From the NCBI GenBank assembly GCA_934394585.1, contig CAKRQU010000017.1, positions 1 through 39,548 of the forward strand: a stretch of DNA of 39,548 nucleotides. Direction: 5' to 3'. This DNA comes from an uncultured Eubacteriales bacterium. GTDB lineage: Bacteria; Bacillota; Clostridia; Oscillospirales; CAG-272. The notes under the pieces were generated by a model, which had not been told where the DNA came from, made no database searches, and saw only the letters and a list, made by a program, of their open reading frames with translations. Of this stretch, positions 8,086 to 16,143 are shown in pieces; within the stretch, counting starts at the first letter, position 1, and each line of letters begins with the position of its first letter. The translations under genes were made by a program, and so were the position numbers.

Positions 8086-8221
8086 CATGGAAGACTGCCT
8101 GCTTTACGGCGGTCAAAAGAGATGATACAATGCAGATTGCTCCGTAGTCAAGCCGCGCATCGGTAACCGGCTGAAAATCGCGAGCGGCATGTCCGGAAAA
8201 GCTGCGGTATCACGAAAAAAC

Positions 8222-8347
8222 TTATCTGAAAAGTCCGATCCCTTTCAGATATACGACAGCCTGTCCGATCAGGTCATATTTGCATATCATATAACCCGCC
8301 GCCACGAGCGCTATCACGCCGACAAAAGCAAGAAAATTTTTCATCAT
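8222..8347 (-). CDS. Small single-span membrane protein (41 aa)
   Basis: An unannotated-size gene read from a near-perfect ribosome binding site (AAGGAGGTGATATG) and tandem ATG codons. The product starts MMKNFLAFVGVIALVAAGYM and ends with KGIGLFR before TAA. One transmembrane segment (about residues 5-22) is followed by a short, mildly basic tail. A TATAAT lies at 8371-8366, giving a very short leader; no good -35 is seen. The start could be either the first or second Met. No family is recognised; small membrane peptides of this shape include regulators, transporter subunits and toxins, but nothing here distinguishes these. Confidence 0.7.
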   Translation of the reverse strand: MMKNFLAFVGVIALVAAGYMICKYDLIGQAVVYLKGIGLFR

Positions 8348-8657
8348 ATCACCTCCTTTGGTCACATTATAACGCCGAATATCGCATTATTCATGTTGTT
8401 TTATGAACAAAAACAAATTTTAGATTTACCGTATCTATGTATGAAAACGGAAACTGTATGTACGAAGAATGCTTTTCCGCAAAAGAAAAGGCATTTGTCA
8501 GGCATGTTTCCGACGGCTCCGATGCGTGATGTTCGCAGTATGAGATGGCAATGGTCGATGCGGTATCCGCAGTCGACGAGAATTTTTGTATTTCGACGCA
8601 GCAGAAAGCATAGTCCACGCAAAAGCATCTGTTTTCCTGCGCAAAATAAAACGCGCC
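8348..8657. other. Gap with no convincing gene; possible coding remnants
   Basis: This 310-base stretch holds the upstream region of the 41-aa gene. Overlapping minus-strand frames contain short pieces such as NTKILVDCG, reminiscent of the start of metallo-beta-lactamase-fold proteins, but no start site, length or continued motif supports a gene. With the frameshifted gene next door it may be decayed coding sequence. Confidence 0.35.
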
Positions 8658-8959
8658 TCAGCCATTAACCGTCTTTATCTGTTTTTCCGAATCGCGACAA
8701 AACCGCCTTGATTTTCGGAATTTCGTTTTTTTGATATTTTCAGCCGTAAGCTCTCCGACGACAAGCTCCGGATCATACCGAAGAAGACCGACGCAAACAG
8801 GCGCACCGTATGGGCCGACAATTATACCCGAATCATCCGGCACGCGAAGCAAAAAGTATCCTCGTCGAAAAAGATTTCCTTATCAAGATGTGTGTTTGTA
8901 CCGACCGCATTTGCCGTGTCTGCAAATATTACCCTACTGTTTTCAGCAATCGCTATCAT
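8658..8959 (-). pseudogene. Frameshifted small gene of unknown function
   Basis: The gene begins at the ATG ending at 8959, with a good site (CGGAGG, 8 nt upstream), and reads MIAIAENSRVIFADTANAVG onward. Around 8850-8854, at a run of five A on the plus strand, the frame runs into unrelated sequence and stops at 8822. Reading from the +1 frame after that run restores sensible protein (LLRVPDDSGIIVGPYGAPV and on) to a stop at 8658. One added base in the homopolymer would give an intact protein of about 100 residues. It is therefore either a recent pseudogene, a phase-variable tract or a sequencing error. The family is not recognised. Confidence 0.55.
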
Positions 8960-9020
8960 TTTCAATCCTCCGTTTCTCAATTTCAATTTTACTCGTATTG
9001 TTACATTATTTATGTGATAA

Positions 9021-9055
9021 TAAAAATATCGCCGCAAAATGCGACGATATTTTTA
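9021..9055 (-). terminator. Terminator after the PHP gene
   Basis: An 11-bp A/T-rich stem (TAAAAATATCG at 9021-9031 with 9045-9055) with an inner CGC/GCG pair, followed by T-rich sequence on both strands, sits 12 nt beyond the PHP stop codon. It may work in both directions. Confidence 0.75.
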
Positions 9056-9067
9056 TTTTATTTTACT

Positions 9068-10342
9068 TTATCTCACTTTAGAGGCAAAATATTTTATTCT
9101 CTCATCAAGCGTAGGCATGGCTGTCCTCGTGCTGCGGGAAAACATGGAATCCGAAAGATTTGCCGTAGCGCATTTTTCGTGACCGATGAGTGCATACGCC
9201 GCATCCGAAAGATGGCGGAACATATCATTTTGCATCGCCCGGCAATGGAAAGATTGCCTCGGCGAATTTATGTCCTCGCCGCTTATCTGGAAAAGCCTGT
9301 ATTTCTCGCAGAGCATCATCAGCCTGCGCAGCTGATCTTCCGTATTTCTGCTCGGCATATATGTCACCGCGTTGAAACCTATACGCGCTATTTCGCGGAA
9401 AAGATTGTCGAGATAATCGTCCTCAAATTTCTGGGTTTTCTTATCGCCCGTCACGGAGTCGCCCACATCTCCGAGATATGCGTAGGCAAGTATGGCGCGG
9501 CTGTCGAAAACAACCTTTTCCAGCTCGTATATATCGGGGCATTCCGCATAGGCATCTATATAAAATTTCTCCACGAGATTGCTTTTCAGCGCGCCGAGTA
9601 TATCGTATTCATAATATTCCGGTATAGCCGCGAGAATCTGCGAGCGCACCTTTTCGGAAACGTCTATTCCCATTTCGCTTATGAGAAAATGCAGTACCTC
9701 CTCCGGGGTTTTGTAGCGCGCGGTAATCTTTTTCGTCAGCCCGTAAAGGATATGGCGCTCGGTAACGCTTCCGCCCTCATGAGCCATGGAAAGCGGGAGC
9801 ACATCGTTTTCATAGCTGAGCGTTATGCCGTATGGAGAAGTGAGCTCGGTTATGCGCTCGCACATTTTTCTGTTACGCTCGTTGCGCTTTATCCTGTAAT
9901 AACGGAAGAAAATATTCAGAGTTTCTATATTCTGATGCGGCACGCCGTGTATGGCGACATAAGCTATGGATTTCTGATCGGGATTGTTTATTCTCCTGCC
10001 GTAAAGCTCCGTATTCTGCATGGAGGCACGGCATTCCAGCCCGACGGTCACAGGCAGATCCACTATATGCGCCGCCTCGATGAATTCCTTTGCGCCCGAA
10101 AGCGAATCGTGATCCATTATGCCCGCGGTGGCGAGTCCGCTCTGCCATGCTTTATATACCGCTTTTGTCGGTGAGTAGGGAGAAAATGAATATGTCGTAT
10201 GTATATGATTATTTACAAATCCCGTCTTTTTCGGTTCGGGTAACACGCCCGCTATGGTAAGCGCACGCAGCTTTGCCAGAGCTTCCAGCCTGTTTTCGAC
10301 ATTCGGCGAATTAAGTTCCGCTTCGAGTGCTTCTTTAAACAT
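9068..10342 (-). CDS. PHP domain metal-dependent phosphoesterase
   Basis: A 424-residue protein with a polymerase-and-histidinol-phosphatase fold. The metal-binding first motif is NHIHTTYSFSPYS (H46, H48), followed by GIMDHDS (H78), GLECR (E103) and later GEDINSP. The long insert between the first and last motifs is larger than in small PHP phosphatases. It is the last gene of an operon with an aldolase/SDR fusion and a sugar-phosphate dehydrogenase, separated by 17 nt, so a role in dephosphorylating or hydrolysing a sugar phosphate of that pathway is likely but inferred. GGGAGGAG precedes the ATG. Confidence 0.85.
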   Translation of the reverse strand: MFKEALEAELNSPNVENRLEALAKLRALTIAGVLPEPKKTGFVNNHIHTTYSFSPYSPTKAVYKAWQSGLATAGIMDHDSLSGAKEFIEAAHIVDLPVTVGLECRASMQNTELYGRRINNPDQKSIAYVAIHGVPHQNIETLNIFFRYYRIKRNERNRKMCERITELTSPYGITLSYENDVLPLSMAHEGGSVTERHILYGLTKKITARYKTPEEVLHFLISEMGIDVSEKVRSQILAAIPEYYEYDILGALKSNLVEKFYIDAYAECPDIYELEKVVFDSRAILAYAYLGDVGDSVTGDKKTQKFEDDYLDNLFREIARIGFNAVTYMPSRNTEDQLRRLMMLCEKYRLFQISGEDINSPRQSFHCRAMQNDMFRHLSDAAYALIGHEKCATANLSDSMFSRSTRTAMPTLDERIKYFASKVR

Positions 10343-10359
10343 TGTCGCTCTCCTCCCGA

Positions 10360-12327
10360 TTATTTCAGCATTTCCTGCCCGCCGGTGACGGGGAGAGCCT
10401 GACCTGTTTCATATTCCTGCTCCACTATATAGAAAAGCGCGCGTGCGATGTCTTTCGGCAGGCATCCGCGGTTCAGCGGCACTTTGCTCTCGTAGTAGCG
10501 GCGGACATCCTCCACCGTTTTTGCACCGGGAACTTTGCCCGCATTGAGATACTGGACAAAAAGCCCGCGCTCGGGATCCGACCAGAGCGGACCGTCGAGA
10601 TAATTTCCGGGGCATACGGCATTTACCTTTATACCGTAAGGAGCGAGCTCCAGAGCAAAGCTCTGCGTCAGTCCCAGTCCGCCGAATTTACTGCCCGCGT
10701 AAGCAAAGTTTTTATTGCTTCCCGCAAGACCCGATTTCGAATTTATTTCTATGATATCCGCCATGTATTCCGGCGCATAAGCGCGCTGAATTTTCATCAC
10801 GCGGCTCGCGTATTTTGCGCATAGAAAATATGCGGTATAGTTTACCGCCGTGACAAGCTCGAAATTCGCTTTTGTCATTTCCTCCAGTCCGCCCGCACGA
10901 ACTATGCCCGCGTTATTTACAAATATATCCAGACCGCCGTAGGCAAAAACGCACGCATCCGTCATATCGGAAACAGACTGCTCATCGGAAACATTGGCAT
11001 AAACGGCTATCGCCCTGCCGGCGCCGTATTTTTCGCACGCCTCGGCTGCAAAAGCCTTCGCGCCTTCATAATTCATATCGGCGATCACTATATACGCGCC
11101 TTCCTCAAGCATAGCCTCGGCGATACCTTTTCCGAAGCCCTGAGCCGAACCCGTCACCACGGCTATCTTTTCGGAAAGCCGCTTTGCCGCGCCGCCAGAA
11201 AGAGCCACCTTGGAGCGGTAGCTTTCCACTTCCCAATTCACTATGAAAGCCGTGAGAGGCGCATCCATGGGAAGCGCACCGCCGAAGCTTTCGCTGTAAA
11301 CCGCGATATTTATCGCGTCACAGAAAACAGCCGCCGCAGTATCCGCCTCTTTTTTCGTCTTGCCGCAGGCAAACATGCCCACGCCCGAAACAAATATTAT
11401 TTTCGGCGCATAGCCTTTTTCAGCCTTGTACGCGGCAAAAGCGCTCTGTGTTTTTGCCGGCAGATCATCGCCCGCTTCCACGAGCAGCGGCTCCGCTCTG
11501 CAATAAACTATATGATCGGGCGAAAAGCCGTGAGCTATCGGTTCGAAAGCTTCTATGCTTTCCGCAAACGAAAGTATATCTTTGTTTACCGTAAAAGTTA
11601 CCACGGCGTTCTTTCCCTCGCCGTAAAGCATACGGATTTCTGGGGCAAGGCACAGAGCAGCCGTGCGGTCATACTGCGCTTCGCTCCTGTCGGGGAAACG
11701 CTTTATATTTTCTTTTATTTTCGCCATGGTATCGGCGGCGGCGCGGTCTATTTCCTCCACGGTATCGGCGGCAAAGAAAATGCCGTGATTCTGAAGGAAT
11801 ATCAGCCTCGGCGCTTTGCCCGTCTTTGCCCTGTATGCGTCGGCGCGCTTTTTGCAGAGTGCGGCGAGTATATAGCCGGGTTTTGTGGATTCCACCCATA
11901 CCGCGTCGGGGAAAAGCGCTTCGCATGCGGCTTTTCCGTTTTTCGCGCAGGTTATGCCGTTTACAGCCGCGGGATGAACATGGAGCACATATTTATACGG
12001 GATCAGGTCGTGAAGCAGCGTTTCCACACTGGGGCGCTTCGCTTCCTCGCCCGCGCATTTTGCCGCCATCATATCGGAAAGCACCTGCGCTTCCCTCTCG
12101 GTTTCGTTTTCGGAATATTTCTTTTCGAGCATGGAGGAAAGCTTTTTCCTGTCCATTCTGACAAATCCGTTTTCGTTTATCGTGGCGAGAGCCGTGCCCG
12201 AACCTTTTATATAGAGAATATCGTCGGTTTTATAAGATGTATTGCCGCCGCCCGCGAGAACAAATTCGGGATCTGCTCCGTAGCGGTGCGACATTTCGAT
12301 GAGCGCGCTTATGCTTATATCCTGCAT
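10360..12327 (-). CDS. Bifunctional class II aldolase / short-chain dehydrogenase
   Basis: A 655-residue fusion. Residues ~5-375 form a class II aldolase/adducin domain: GGGNTS near 27-31, HVHP (H116, H118) and QNHGI (H181) supply the metal ligands. Residues ~385-655 form an SDR: TGSAQGFGKG (392-401) binds the nucleotide, then NNAG (471-474), Ser near 530 and Y543xxxK547 are the catalytic set. The arrangement is that of the YuxG/RhaD-SDR group, in which a sugar-1-phosphate is cleaved and an aldehyde or alcohol oxidised or reduced. The neighbouring sorbose-1-phosphate-reductase-like gene (15 nt upstream) points to ketose or deoxysugar catabolism; the actual substrate is not shown. Confidence 0.92.
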   Translation of the reverse strand: MQDISISALIEMSHRYGADPEFVLAGGGNTSYKTDDILYIKGSGTALATINENGFVRMDRKKLSSMLEKKYSENETEREAQVLSDMMAAKCAGEEAKRPSVETLLHDLIPYKYVLHVHPAAVNGITCAKNGKAACEALFPDAVWVESTKPGYILAALCKKRADAYRAKTGKAPRLIFLQNHGIFFAADTVEEIDRAAADTMAKIKENIKRFPDRSEAQYDRTAALCLAPEIRMLYGEGKNAVVTFTVNKDILSFAESIEAFEPIAHGFSPDHIVYCRAEPLLVEAGDDLPAKTQSAFAAYKAEKGYAPKIIFVSGVGMFACGKTKKEADTAAAVFCDAINIAVYSESFGGALPMDAPLTAFIVNWEVESYRSKVALSGGAAKRLSEKIAVVTGSAQGFGKGIAEAMLEEGAYIVIADMNYEGAKAFAAEACEKYGAGRAIAVYANVSDEQSVSDMTDACVFAYGGLDIFVNNAGIVRAGGLEEMTKANFELVTAVNYTAYFLCAKYASRVMKIQRAYAPEYMADIIEINSKSGLAGSNKNFAYAGSKFGGLGLTQSFALELAPYGIKVNAVCPGNYLDGPLWSDPERGLFVQYLNAGKVPGAKTVEDVRRYYESKVPLNRGCLPKDIARALFYIVEQEYETGQALPVTGGQEMLK

Positions 12328-12342
12328 TGTCTTTTCCTCCGT

Positions 12343-13605
12343 TTATATTGCTTTGGCGTTTGCCAGCAGATATTTTTCCGCCTCGGCACACCATAGCCCG
12401 TTATTTGCCTTCACTATTTCGTCCAGCTTTGCAAACATGGGGTCATTCTCGCCCAGCTTTGCAAAATCGGCTATCGCCGTCATCGGCATGGAAATATTCG
12501 TATAAGCCAGCTTTTTGCCGCCGGGTATTTTCGGCAGATTCAGCGTGGTCTGCGGCACGCTGTCAAGTCCGCCGACGTGAGTTATCATAGCCGAGGGATT
12601 TATTTTTCCCGCCGCCATCATTTCCAGCGATTCGCGCATGTCGTCGCTGTTTCCGCCGCTCGTGCCAACGATGTGCGTGGAGGCGTAATGAACATTATAA
12701 AAATTGAAATTTGCGGAGAAAGCCGGGTTTGTCGGTCCCGCAAAGAAATTCAGGCATCCGTCCTTTGCAAGCAGTGCGTCGCCCAGCTCCACCACGGGCG
12801 CCACGGGCGCGTATACAAAAACATCGTCATAGCCTCTGCCGTCGGTGAGCGAGCGCAGGTAAGCCGCGGGATCTTCGATTTCCGCGGTATTCACGTATAT
12901 CAGCTTCACGCCGTTTGCCGCCGCCTTTTCGGGGGAAAGAATCTGCTCCGCACGCGCGAGCCTTGCCGCGTCTATATCGGTGACGACGAGAAGCGACGGG
13001 CGTCTGTCGCAATTTATCGCATAATCCACCGCGCCAAGTCCCATGGGACCCGCGCCCGCCAGTATCGCCGCACATCCGCCCTCGCGTATGCCCATTTCAT
13101 GAATATAGCTTCCCGCTTTTGTATGGTAATTTGCATGATAGCCGCCGACTATGCACGACATCGGCTCCGAAAGAGAACCGTAGAAATACGCCTCGCCTTT
13201 GTACGGGAGCAGGCAGTCCATTTCCATCACCTCATGCGGTATCACGATATAAGTGGCAGCACCGCCTATATATTTGTAGGAATATCCCGGCGCCGCGAGG
13301 CTTCCTTTGTAATTCAGAGCCGCCTGAACGGTAAATCTCTGCCCCACTTCGTATCTGCCCTGCCATTTTGCGCCTATCTCGACTATCTCTCCGCAAAATT
13401 CATGCCCGACTATCACGGGATTTTCCGCTATATCGTCGGGAACGCGCTTGTGCGCCGATCCCTGACAAGCCGCCTTGTATGTGGACATACATATACTGTC
13501 CGAAAAAATATGCGCCAGTATCTCGTCGTCTTTTATTGCAGGTAATTCGAATTCTTCCAGACGCAGGTCGCCCACGCCGTAAAGTCTGACAGCCTTTGTT
13601 TTCAT
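12343..13605 (-). CDS. Zinc-binding dehydrogenase, L-sorbose-1-phosphate reductase-like
   Basis: Medium-chain dehydrogenase of 420 residues. Catalytic zinc ligands are seen in SICMS (C39) and GHEFCGE (H68, E69); the Rossmann motif is GAGPMGLGA. The CxxC-rich structural-zinc loop of classical alcohol dehydrogenases is not apparent. Overall pattern (NYKGSLAAPGYSYKYIGG, EPMSCIVGGYHANYHT, FFAGPTNP) matches the SorE-like group that interconverts L-sorbose-1-phosphate and a hexitol phosphate with NAD(P). AAAGGA lies upstream. It is second in the operon after the DUF3006 gene. No PTS or ABC sugar transporter is adjacent, so the substrate remains inferred. Confidence 0.88.
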   Translation of the reverse strand: MKTKAVRLYGVGDLRLEEFELPAIKDDEILAHIFSDSICMSTYKAACQGSAHKRVPDDIAENPVIVGHEFCGEIVEIGAKWQGRYEVGQRFTVQAALNYKGSLAAPGYSYKYIGGAATYIVIPHEVMEMDCLLPYKGEAYFYGSLSEPMSCIVGGYHANYHTKAGSYIHEMGIREGGCAAILAGAGPMGLGAVDYAINCDRRPSLLVVTDIDAARLARAEQILSPEKAAANGVKLIYVNTAEIEDPAAYLRSLTDGRGYDDVFVYAPVAPVVELGDALLAKDGCLNFFAGPTNPAFSANFNFYNVHYASTHIVGTSGGNSDDMRESLEMMAAGKINPSAMITHVGGLDSVPQTTLNLPKIPGGKKLAYTNISMPMTAIADFAKLGENDPMFAKLDEIVKANNGLWCAEAEKYLLANAKAI

Positions 13606-13626
13606 TATAAAAAAATTCCTTTCTGT

Positions 13627-13639
13627 GCCCGCATGGCGG
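13627..13639 (-). other. Small GC hairpin just before the dehydrogenase start
   Basis: CCCGC (13627-13631 region) pairs with GCGGG across ATG, immediately upstream of the ribosome binding site of the dehydrogenase gene. A T7 run follows 11 nt later, so it could act as a weak attenuator or an RNA-processing or stabilising element; it may also be chance. Confidence 0.3.
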
Positions 13640-13646
13640 GATTGTA

Positions 13647-13886
13647 TTACTTTTTCTTTTTTCTCAGGCTCTGCATCAGAGCGCGGACCTCTTCCGCTTT
13701 TTTCTCGGTTTCCTCACGCAGAAAATGTGCCTCCGAAAGATGCCCGTCCTTTATATCTATCAAAAGAATATCGCATTCATGCAGCGGAAAAGGAAATTCC
13801 GATTTTTTTATATCGTAAAATTCCCCGTTTTCAGCCTCGCATACGGCAAATTCCTCTTCAAATCTGTCTATTCTGACCTTAATCAA
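13647..13886 (-). CDS. DUF3006 family small protein
   Basis: A 79-residue protein that begins at a TTG codon (13886-13884): AGGAGG lies 10 nt upstream and the conserved family start IKVRIDRFEEEFAVCE follows at once. A longer frame to 13925 has no ribosome binding site. The family pattern continues with ENGEFYDI, then a GDIL-like segment (CDILLIDI) and a Lys/Arg-rich helical tail with EETEKKAEEVRALM. DUF3006 proteins are small beta-barrel-like proteins of unknown function in Bacillota, often near metallo-beta-lactamase-fold genes; here it heads a sugar-phosphate operon. Confidence 0.82.
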   Translation of the reverse strand: MIKVRIDRFEEEFAVCEAENGEFYDIKKSEFPFPLHECDILLIDIKDGHLSEAHFLREETEKKAEEVRALMQSLRKKKK

Positions 13887-13924
13887 AGAAAATCCGCCTC
13901 CTTTTTTATATAATATATATATCA

Positions 13925-13953
13925 ATTATAATATAAGGCAAATTTTTATTCAA
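13925..13953 (-). promoter_or_regulatory. Promoter of the DUF3006-dehydrogenase-aldolase-PHP operon
   Basis: Minus strand -35 TTGAAT (13953-13948), 17-nt spacer, -10 TATAAT (13930-13925), about 40 nt before the TTG start. Confidence 0.65.
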
Positions 13954-13970
13954 TAATTTTTTATAAAAAA

Positions 13971-14000
13971 CTGTCATTTCTGCGTTTTTTATGATATAAT
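13971..14000 (+). promoter_or_regulatory. Predicted promoter of ligA
   Basis: Weak -35 CTGTCA (13971-13976), 18-nt spacer ending in TATGA, and a consensus -10 TATAAT (13995-14000), 60 nt before the ATG. Confidence 0.5.
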
Positions 14001-14059
14001 GAGTTTATAATCGTACAAAATACACAAAAAAACAGCTCACGCAGTCACGGGAGGATCAT

Positions 14060-16054
14060 ATGGAAAGCGAAAAATCCGCGGCAAAAAAACGCATAGACGA
14101 GCTTCGCGCTCTGCTGGAATATCATTCGCGCCTTTATTATATAGAGGATTCGCCGCAAATTTCCGATTACGAATACGATAAGCTTTTTTACGAGCTTGTC
14201 GCCCTCGAAGAAAAATATCCCGAATTTGAAAGCGCTTCTTCCCCCACGAAAAGAGTCGGCGGCAAAGCGCTCGAAAAATTCGAAAAGGTGACGCATGACG
14301 TAAAAATGGGCAGTCTTTCCGATGTTTTTTCTTATGACGAGGTTTACGATTTCATAAACAAAACAAACGAAAAACTCGGCAGAAACACCGTTTTCTCCGT
14401 AGAACCGAAAATCGACGGGCTTTCCGTTTCGCTCGTATACGAAAACGGCGAATTTACGCTCGGCTCCACGCGCGGCGACGGCATCATCGGCGAAAATGTG
14501 ACGGAAAATCTGAAAACCGTGCGCACCATACCGATGAAAACAAAAGACGCCCTGCCTCATCTCGAGGTTCGCGGAGAGGTATATATGCCCAGAGAAGCTT
14601 TCGCACGGCTCAATGAAAAGCGCGAGGCGGAGGGCGAGACGCTTTTTGCAAATCCGAGAAACGCGGCGGCTGGTTCACTGCGCCAGCTCGATTCGAAAAT
14701 TACGGCTTCCCGCGGGCTGGATATATTTGTTTTCAATGTGCAGGCTGTTTCCGGCACGGAATTTTCTTCGCATACGGAAAGTCTGGAATATCTGAAAAAT
14801 CAGGGCTTTCACATAATCGGCGGCATAAAGCGCGTTTCGTGCGCCGACGATGCCGTAGCCGCGATAAAAACCATAGGCGAAGCGCGCGACTCGCTTCCCT
14901 ACGATATCGACGGCGCCGTGATAAAGGCGGACAGCCTCGCCGACCGCGTGGCTCTCGGCGAAAATATCAGCACGCCGAAATGGGCTATAGCATACAAATT
15001 CCCGCCCGAGCAGAAGCAGACAAAACTGACGGATATCATCATTCAGGTGGGCAGGACAGGCGTTCTCACGCCGAATGCGCGTCTGGAGCCGGTGCGCCTC
15101 GCCGGCACTACGGTCAGCCGCGCCACGCTTCACAATATAGATTTCATCCGCGAGCGCGATATCAGAATAGGCGACACGGTGACCGTGCAGAAAGCGGGAG
15201 ATATCATTCCCGAAGTAATCTGCGTGGATAAATCCAAGCGCGACGGCAGTGAAATTCCTTACGAAATGCCGACGACATGCCCCTCCTGCGGCGAGCCTGT
15301 AATCCGCGATGACGAAGCCGCCACGCGGTGTACAAATGCCAGCTGTCCCGCTCAGCTGGAGCGGCATATAATCCATTTTGCCTCGCGCGATGCCATGAAT
15401 ATCGACGGCATGGGTCCAGCCGCGGTCAGACTGCTCACAGCGAGCGGACTGATACACGACGTGGCGGATATTTATTCGCTTTCCGCCTCCGATGTGGAAA
15501 ATCTCGAGCGCATGGGCAAAAAATCCGCGGAAAATCTCATCGCGGCGATAGAACGTTCCAAATCGGCAGGGCTGGACAGGCTGATATATGCCCTCGGCAT
15601 ACGTCAGGTCGGCGAAAAGGCGGCGAAATCCCTCGCAGAGGCTTTTCCCGATATAGAAATGCTTTTCGGCGCATCGGAAGAACAGATTTCCGCCATATAC
15701 GATTTCGGCGATATTTCCGCGCATTATATAGTGAACTTTTTTGCCCATCCGCAGACACGCACGCTCGTGGACGAGCTGAAAAGCCGCGGCGTGAAAACGA
15801 CTTACGAGGTGCAGCATCGCGGCGATATTTTCGCGGGCATGACTTTCGTTCTCACGGGCACGCTCCCCACGCTGAAGCGCGACGAGGCTTCACGCATGAT
15901 AGAAGAGAACGGCGGCAAGGTTTCCTCCTCGGTTTCTTCGAAAACGAGCATCGTGCTCGCGGGAGAGGATGCCGGCAGCAAACTGACCAAAGCGCAGGCG
16001 CTTGGCATCCGCATAATAGACGAGCAGACTTTCCTTTCCATGCTCGGAAAGTGA
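14060..16054 (+). CDS. ligA: NAD-dependent DNA ligase LigA
   Basis: Seals single-strand nicks in replication and repair using NAD+. The 664 residues show every expected domain: Ia (YYIEDSPQISDYEYDKLF), adenylation domain with catalytic lysine in KIDG (117-120), OB fold (RTGVLTPNARLEPV), a four-Cys zinc finger (CPSC and CTNASC, about residues 412-433), helix-hairpin-helix repeats, and a C-terminal BRCT domain (FAGMTFVLTGTLP onward). Length is standard. A GGGAGGATC ribosome binding site precedes the ATG. Gene order with obgE 89 nt downstream on the same strand is noted, but obgE has its own promoter. Confidence 0.98.
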   Translation: MESEKSAAKKRIDELRALLEYHSRLYYIEDSPQISDYEYDKLFYELVALEEKYPEFESASSPTKRVGGKALEKFEKVTHDVKMGSLSDVFSYDEVYDFINKTNEKLGRNTVFSVEPKIDGLSVSLVYENGEFTLGSTRGDGIIGENVTENLKTVRTIPMKTKDALPHLEVRGEVYMPREAFARLNEKREAEGETLFANPRNAAAGSLRQLDSKITASRGLDIFVFNVQAVSGTEFSSHTESLEYLKNQGFHIIGGIKRVSCADDAVAAIKTIGEARDSLPYDIDGAVIKADSLADRVALGENISTPKWAIAYKFPPEQKQTKLTDIIIQVGRTGVLTPNARLEPVRLAGTTVSRATLHNIDFIRERDIRIGDTVTVQKAGDIIPEVICVDKSKRDGSEIPYEMPTTCPSCGEPVIRDDEAATRCTNASCPAQLERHIIHFASRDAMNIDGMGPAAVRLLTASGLIHDVADIYSLSASDVENLERMGKKSAENLIAAIERSKSAGLDRLIYALGIRQVGEKAAKSLAEAFPDIEMLFGASEEQISAIYDFGDISAHYIVNFFAHPQTRTLVDELKSRGVKTTYEVQHRGDIFAGMTFVLTGTLPTLKRDEASRMIEENGGKVSSSVSSKTSIVLAGEDAGSKLTKAQALGIRIIDEQTFLSMLGK

Positions 16055-16061
16055 AAAAGTA

Positions 16062-16090
16062 TTGACATCAAGCGGATTTTATGGTAAAAT
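16062..16090 (+). promoter_or_regulatory. Promoter of obgE
   Basis: Consensus -35 TTGACA (16062-16067), 17-nt spacer, -10 TAAAAT (16085-16090). The first palindrome begins at the last base of the -10 box. Confidence 0.75.
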
Positions 16091-16124
16091 ATACGTCCGT
16101 ATAAATTTTATATACAATTGTATA
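16090..16124 (+). promoter_or_regulatory. Tandem palindromic operators before obgE
   Basis: TATACGTCCGTATA (16090-16103) and TATACAATTGTATA (16111-16124), centres 21 bp apart, cover the transcription start and early leader. They match the pair before nagA in core sequence, order and spacing. The second holds TACA-N2-TGTA. Confidence 0.55.
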
Positions 16125-16143
16125 AAGAAATGCAGGTGACATA

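Noticed and set aside
8083..8123. Twelve-codon plus-strand ORF (MEDCLLYGGQKR) after the 8040 hairpin
   Set aside because: No usable ribosome binding site outside the hairpin and too short to judge.
8395..8630. Metallo-beta-lactamase-like fragment (NTKILVDCG) on the minus strand
   Set aside because: The match is nine residues, no HxHxDH motif follows and there is no start site; mentioned only as a possible remnant.
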